Shown piece by piece: positions 13,638-16,653 of a DNA stretch of 16,653 nt (its first letter is position 1; every line of letters starts with the position of its first letter). The DNA lies in NCBI GenBank assembly GCA_036388295.1, contig DASVSC010000281.1, forward strand, positions 1-16,653. The letters are read 5' to 3'. The position numbers were made by a program, and so were the translations under genes. The notes under the pieces were generated by a model, which was not told the DNA's origin, searched no databases, and saw only the letters and a program-made list of their open reading frames with translations. Source of the DNA: RYN-431 sp036388295. GTDB taxonomy: Bacteria; Planctomycetota; Phycisphaerae; Tepidisphaerales; Tepidisphaeraceae.

Positions 13638-15170
13638 TCACTGCCCCTTCTGCCGCCACACCGGATCGTGGGCCGCTTCACTGGCGTGTTCGAACCAGCG
13701 TGTCATCGTGGTCTTTCCCTGCGTGTTGAACAGGAACGCCTCACGGCCCTGGATGTGCAGATCGCCGAAGAAGCTCTGGTTCCAGCCGGTGAAGGGGAAC
13801 CACGCCATCGGTGCCGGCACGCCGATGTTCACGCCGATCATGCCGGCGTTGAAGTGCCGCTTAAACTCTCGTGCGGCGTAGCCGCTTTGCGTGAAGATCG
13901 ACGCGCCGTTGCCGTACGGACTGTTTCGTCCGATCTCGAGCGCGTCCTTGAGACTGTCGCTGCGGATAACGCTTAAGACAGGGCCGAAGATCTCATCGGT
14001 CGCCACGCGCATGTCAGGTTGCACGTGGTCGATCACGCTGGGCCGCAGGAAGAAGCCTTCCGTCGGCGCGTTCTTTCGGCCGTCCAGGGTTACCTTCGCC
14101 CCTTCGCCGGCACCGATGTCGAGATAGCCGGCCACCTTGTCGCGGTGCTGCGCGCTGATCAGCGGGCCCATGTCGACGTCCGCGCCGCTGTCGGTCGGGC
14201 CGACGGTCATTTTCGAAGATTTGTCGATCAGTCGCCCCGCCAATTCGTCGCCGACGCCGCCAACCGCCAGCGCGACACTGCCGGCCATGCAACGCTCGCC
14301 GGCGCAGCCGAAGGCGCTGGCCTGCAGCGCGGCGACGGCCTGATCCAGATCGGCGTCAGGCATGATGATCAGATGGTTCTTCGCCCCGCCGGCCGCCTGA
14401 ACACGTTTACCGTGACACGTGCCGGTTTCATAGACGTACTTCGCGATATTCGTGCTGCCGACGAAGCTGACGGCCTTCACCAGCGGGTGGGTCAGCAGCG
14501 TGTCAACGCATTCCTTGTCGCCGTGGACGACGCTGAACACGCCCGCGGGGCAGCCGGCTTCCATCATCAGCTCGGCCATCAGGTTCGCGGTGAGCGGCAC
14601 CTTTTCGCTGGGCTTGAGTACGAAGCAGTTGCCGCACGCGAGAGCCACTGGGAACATCCAGAGCGGCACCATCGCGGGGAAGTTGAACGGCGTGATGCCG
14701 GCGCAGACGCCGATCGAATGGCGGACCGTTTCCGCGTCCACGCCGCGGGCCAGTTGCGGCAAGGCTTCGCCCATGAGCAAGCTGGGCGCGCCGCAGGCGA
14801 ACTCGACGACTTCGATGCCGCGCTGCACGCCCGCCCGCGCTTCGGCCAAAGTCTTGCCGTGTTCGCGCGTGACGGTCATCGCGACGCGATCGAAGTTTTG
14901 CATCATCAGCTCGCGGAAGCGGAACAGCAGGCGGGCGCGTTCCACGACCGGCGTTTCGCTCCAGCCGAACCATGCCTCGTGGGCGGCGGTGATGACGGCG
15001 GCTGTTTCGTCCGCGGTGCAGAGCGGGACTTGCCCGATCGTCTTGCCCGTCGACGGATTGAACACGTCGCCACGCCGCGCCGACGCACTGCTGCGCCATT
15101 GGCCGGCCTGGAGGTATTGAATCGGCGCAGCAGTGTCGGGAGTGGAAGCGGGAGTCGTCACAGCGGACAT
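13638..15170 (-). CDS. mmsA: CoA-acylating methylmalonate-semialdehyde dehydrogenase
   Basis: A 510-residue aldehyde dehydrogenase of the MmsA/IolA type, which turns methylmalonate or malonate semialdehyde plus CoA and NAD into propionyl-CoA or acetyl-CoA and CO2. N163 in PFNFP and the catalytic C294 in GCAGERCMA are present. The usual general-base glutamate region reads GGAKNH, as in CoA-dependent members. The C-terminal signature GVPAPMAWFPFTGW, then SFFGDLHIQG, is diagnostic. The first 15 residues form a flexible lead. The ATG at 15170 has GGAG 8 bases upstream. It is divergent from a class III aminotransferase that could make its substrate from beta-alanine or beta-aminoisobutyrate; valine and inositol breakdown are other family roles. 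Confidence 0.93.
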   Translation of the reverse strand: MSAVTTPASTPDTAAPIQYLQAGQWRSSASARRGDVFNPSTGKTIGQVPLCTADETAAVITAAHEAWFGWSETPVVERARLLFRFRELMMQNFDRVAMTVTREHGKTLAEARAGVQRGIEVVEFACGAPSLLMGEALPQLARGVDAETVRHSIGVCAGITPFNFPAMVPLWMFPVALACGNCFVLKPSEKVPLTANLMAELMMEAGCPAGVFSVVHGDKECVDTLLTHPLVKAVSFVGSTNIAKYVYETGTCHGKRVQAAGGAKNHLIIMPDADLDQAVAALQASAFGCAGERCMAGSVALAVGGVGDELAGRLIDKSSKMTVGPTDSGADVDMGPLISAQHRDKVAGYLDIGAGEGAKVTLDGRKNAPTEGFFLRPSVIDHVQPDMRVATDEIFGPVLSVIRSDSLKDALEIGRNSPYGNGASIFTQSGYAAREFKRHFNAGMIGVNIGVPAPMAWFPFTGWNQSFFGDLHIQGREAFLFNTQGKTTMTRWFEHASEAAHDPVWRQKGQ

Positions 15171-15461
15171 CGGTAAGTCTCCGAAATACGAACAGGGCGC
15201 AAGGCGCGGCGGATTGGGCCAACGTAGCAGGCGCGGCGGACGGGTTCAAGAAATCTTAACAGTAGCGGTGATTTTTCTTTACAAGCAATCGGCCATTGCT
15301 ATCTTGGCCCGGTTGCACCGCGCCAGCGGCGAACGGGCCGAACCACCCGCGCTGGCCAAGAAGCCACTGCCTCGCATCCATTCGTTTTTCAGCCCGGCCG
15401 TACGATCGTGCGTTGCCCGCGCTGTGTCCGCCGATGTCCGCGATCCAAGAGCACCCCACAG
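15171..15461. promoter_or_regulatory. Divergent mmsA/aminotransferase promoter region with a candidate operator
   Basis: No gene is seen in these 291 bases. For the plus strand, TTTACA (15278-15283) and TATCTT (15300-15305) with a 16-base spacer make a reasonable sigma-70-like promoter. Between the boxes lies a perfect inverted repeat, AGCAAT (15284-15289), five bases, ATTGCT (15295-15300), placed where a repressor would block transcription. For the minus strand, TGTTAAGAT (15261-15253) resembles an extended -10 box for mmsA. The segment from about 15306 to 15446 is GC-rich and holds nothing I recognise. Confidence 0.45.
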
Positions 15462-16653
15462 ATGAGCGCCTCCGAAGCCGTCCGCAAGCACAAGCAGTAC
15501 CTGTTCCCGGCCGTCACGATGTACTACCAGGAGCCGATCGCCCTGGTGAAAGGTGAAGGCGACTACGTCTGGGACGACCAGGGCAAAAAGTACCTCGACG
15601 CGTTCGGCGGCGTGCTCACCGTCAGCATCGGCCACGCTAATCCGAAAGTGGTGGATGCGATTGTCGGTCAGGTCAAACAGATCAGCCACACCAGCACGCT
15701 CTACGCGAACGAGCCGCAATCGAACCTGGCCGAGAAGCTGGCACAGATTTCGCCGGGCAATCTCAGCAAAACCTTTTTCACCAGCAGCGGCACCGAGGCC
15801 AACGAAACGGCCATCAACGCCGCCCGCGCGGCCACCGGGCGCATGGACGTCATTACGCTCCGCCACAGTTACAGCGGCCGCAGCGCACAGACGCTGGCCG
15901 CGTGCGGGCAGAGCAACTGGAAGAAGATCCCGCTGCCCGTCAGCGGTATTCGCCACGCCCACGCGCCCTATTGCTACCGTTGCCCGTTCGGCGCGACAGA
16001 CAACAAGAACTGCAGCCTGGAATGCGCGAAGGACATCGAAGAACTGATCCAAACCGAAACGGGCGGCGAGATTGCCGCGTTTATGGCCGAAACCGTCATC
16101 GGTTCCGGCGGGTTCATGGTGCCGCCGAAGGATTACTTCAAGGTCGCCACCGGTATCGCTAAAAAATACGGCGGCCTGTTCATCTGCGATGAAGTCCAAG
16201 CCGCCTGGGGCCGCACCGGGACGCACATGTTCGGCATCAGCCACTATGACGTGAATCCCGACATCATGGTCAGCGCTAAAGGCATGGGTAACGGCGCGCC
16301 GGTCGCCATGACCATTGCCACGCCGGAGGTAGCCGATAAGTTTCCCGGCGTCACGTTCGCCACCTACGGCGGCAACCCGGTCAGCATGGCCGCGGCGATG
16401 GCGACGATTCAGTACGTCGAAGAAAACAATTTGCTCGAAAATTGCCGGGTCGTCGGGGGTTATCTCGGCGAACGCTTCGCCGCGCTCAAGGAGAAGTACC
16501 CGATCGTCGGCGACGCCCGCGGCCTCGGCATGATGCAGGCGATCGAACTGGTCAAAGACCGCAAGACCAAAGAGCACAACCTGCCGGCGGTGCTGACGGT
16601 GTTCGAAGAAACGAAAAAACGCGGCGTCCTCCTCGGCCGCGGCGGCATCTTCG
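15462..16653 (+). CDS. Class III (omega) PLP-dependent aminotransferase, AGXT2-like, partial (3' end off the right edge)
   Basis: The first 397 codons of a class III aminotransferase, which usually has 430-450 residues, so most of the protein is present. The PLP site is clear: SSGTEANE (108-115) grips the phosphate, D243 in ICDEVQAAWGRTG pairs with the ring nitrogen, and K273 in SAKGMGNG forms the Schiff base. The closest pattern is the alanine-glyoxylate aminotransferase 2 / beta-amino acid transaminase group. A cysteine cluster, CYRC (171-174) with CSLEC (184-188), recurs in bacterial members and may bind metal. The divergent mmsA suggests it makes malonate or methylmalonate semialdehyde from beta-alanine or beta-aminoisobutyrate. 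ATG 15462 has only a weak AAGAG 10 bases upstream. 4-aminobutyrate or another omega-amino acid could be the true substrate. Confidence 0.85.
   Translation, partial: MSASEAVRKHKQYLFPAVTMYYQEPIALVKGEGDYVWDDQGKKYLDAFGGVLTVSIGHANPKVVDAIVGQVKQISHTSTLYANEPQSNLAEKLAQISPGNLSKTFFTSSGTEANETAINAARAATGRMDVITLRHSYSGRSAQTLAACGQSNWKKIPLPVSGIRHAHAPYCYRCPFGATDNKNCSLECAKDIEELIQTETGGEIAAFMAETVIGSGGFMVPPKDYFKVATGIAKKYGGLFICDEVQAAWGRTGTHMFGISHYDVNPDIMVSAKGMGNGAPVAMTIATPEVADKFPGVTFATYGGNPVSMAAAMATIQYVEENNLLENCRVVGGYLGERFAALKEKYPIVGDARGLGMMQAIELVKDRKTKEHNLPAVLTVFEETKKRGVLLGRGGIF

Noticed and set aside
15279..16577. A 432-codon open frame on the minus strand over the aminotransferase.
   Set aside because: The plus strand carries a complete PLP-enzyme motif set. 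The minus reading has none.

Overview
The window is a GC-rich, gene-dense stretch of bacterial chromosome. I infer a member of the Planctomycetota, with no marker gene to prove it. The support is the short N-terminal zinc ribbons with an AG core and a closing VPT, the FHA and multi-membrane proteins, and the ubiquitin-type genes. No rRNA, tRNA, CRISPR array, transposase or integrase is visible.

Layout. (1) 1-943, minus: the first 314 codons of a Wzz/GumC-type polysaccharide chain-length regulator, cut by the window edge. (2) 944-1137: a divergent intergenic region with three tandem hairpins. (3) 1138-7446, plus: a tightly packed operon. Its order is a ubiquitin-like protein, an E1-like ThiF enzyme, a JAMM/JAB peptidase with a C-terminal membrane anchor, a six-helix membrane protein with a divergent FHA domain, an FHA - zinc ribbon - RING - membrane protein, a zinc ribbon - UBC (E2) protein, and a sugar C-methyltransferase whose GTG start overlaps the E2 stop codon. 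(4) 12619-7454, minus, converging on it: five coupled sugar genes (second C-methyltransferase, UDP-glucuronate-decarboxylase-like SDR, UDP-glucose dehydrogenase, RfbF-like nucleotidyltransferase, PIG-L deacetylase). (5) 12722-13597, plus: a metallophosphoesterase with a good intrinsic terminator. (6) 15170-13638, minus: methylmalonate-semialdehyde dehydrogenase (mmsA). Divergent from it, from 15462 to the right edge, is a class III aminotransferase. The pair suits breakdown of beta-alanine, beta-aminoisobutyrate or valine.

The main result is the block 1138-6253. It holds every class of component of a eukaryotic ubiquitin pathway (modifier, E1, E2, RING-type E3 candidate, JAMM protease), with three of the six proteins predicted to sit in the membrane and two carrying FHA domains. 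My reading is a membrane-bound, perhaps phosphorylation-guided protein-modification system. Bacterial E1/E2/JAB/Ubl gene clusters and prokaryotic RING domains are known from comparative genomics (Iyer, Burroughs, Aravind), and the Bil antiviral system is a characterised relative. I do not know a described system with this FHA-RING-membrane architecture. The flanking polysaccharide genes, and the C-methyltransferase coupled to the E2, suggest but do not prove a link to cell-surface glycan assembly.
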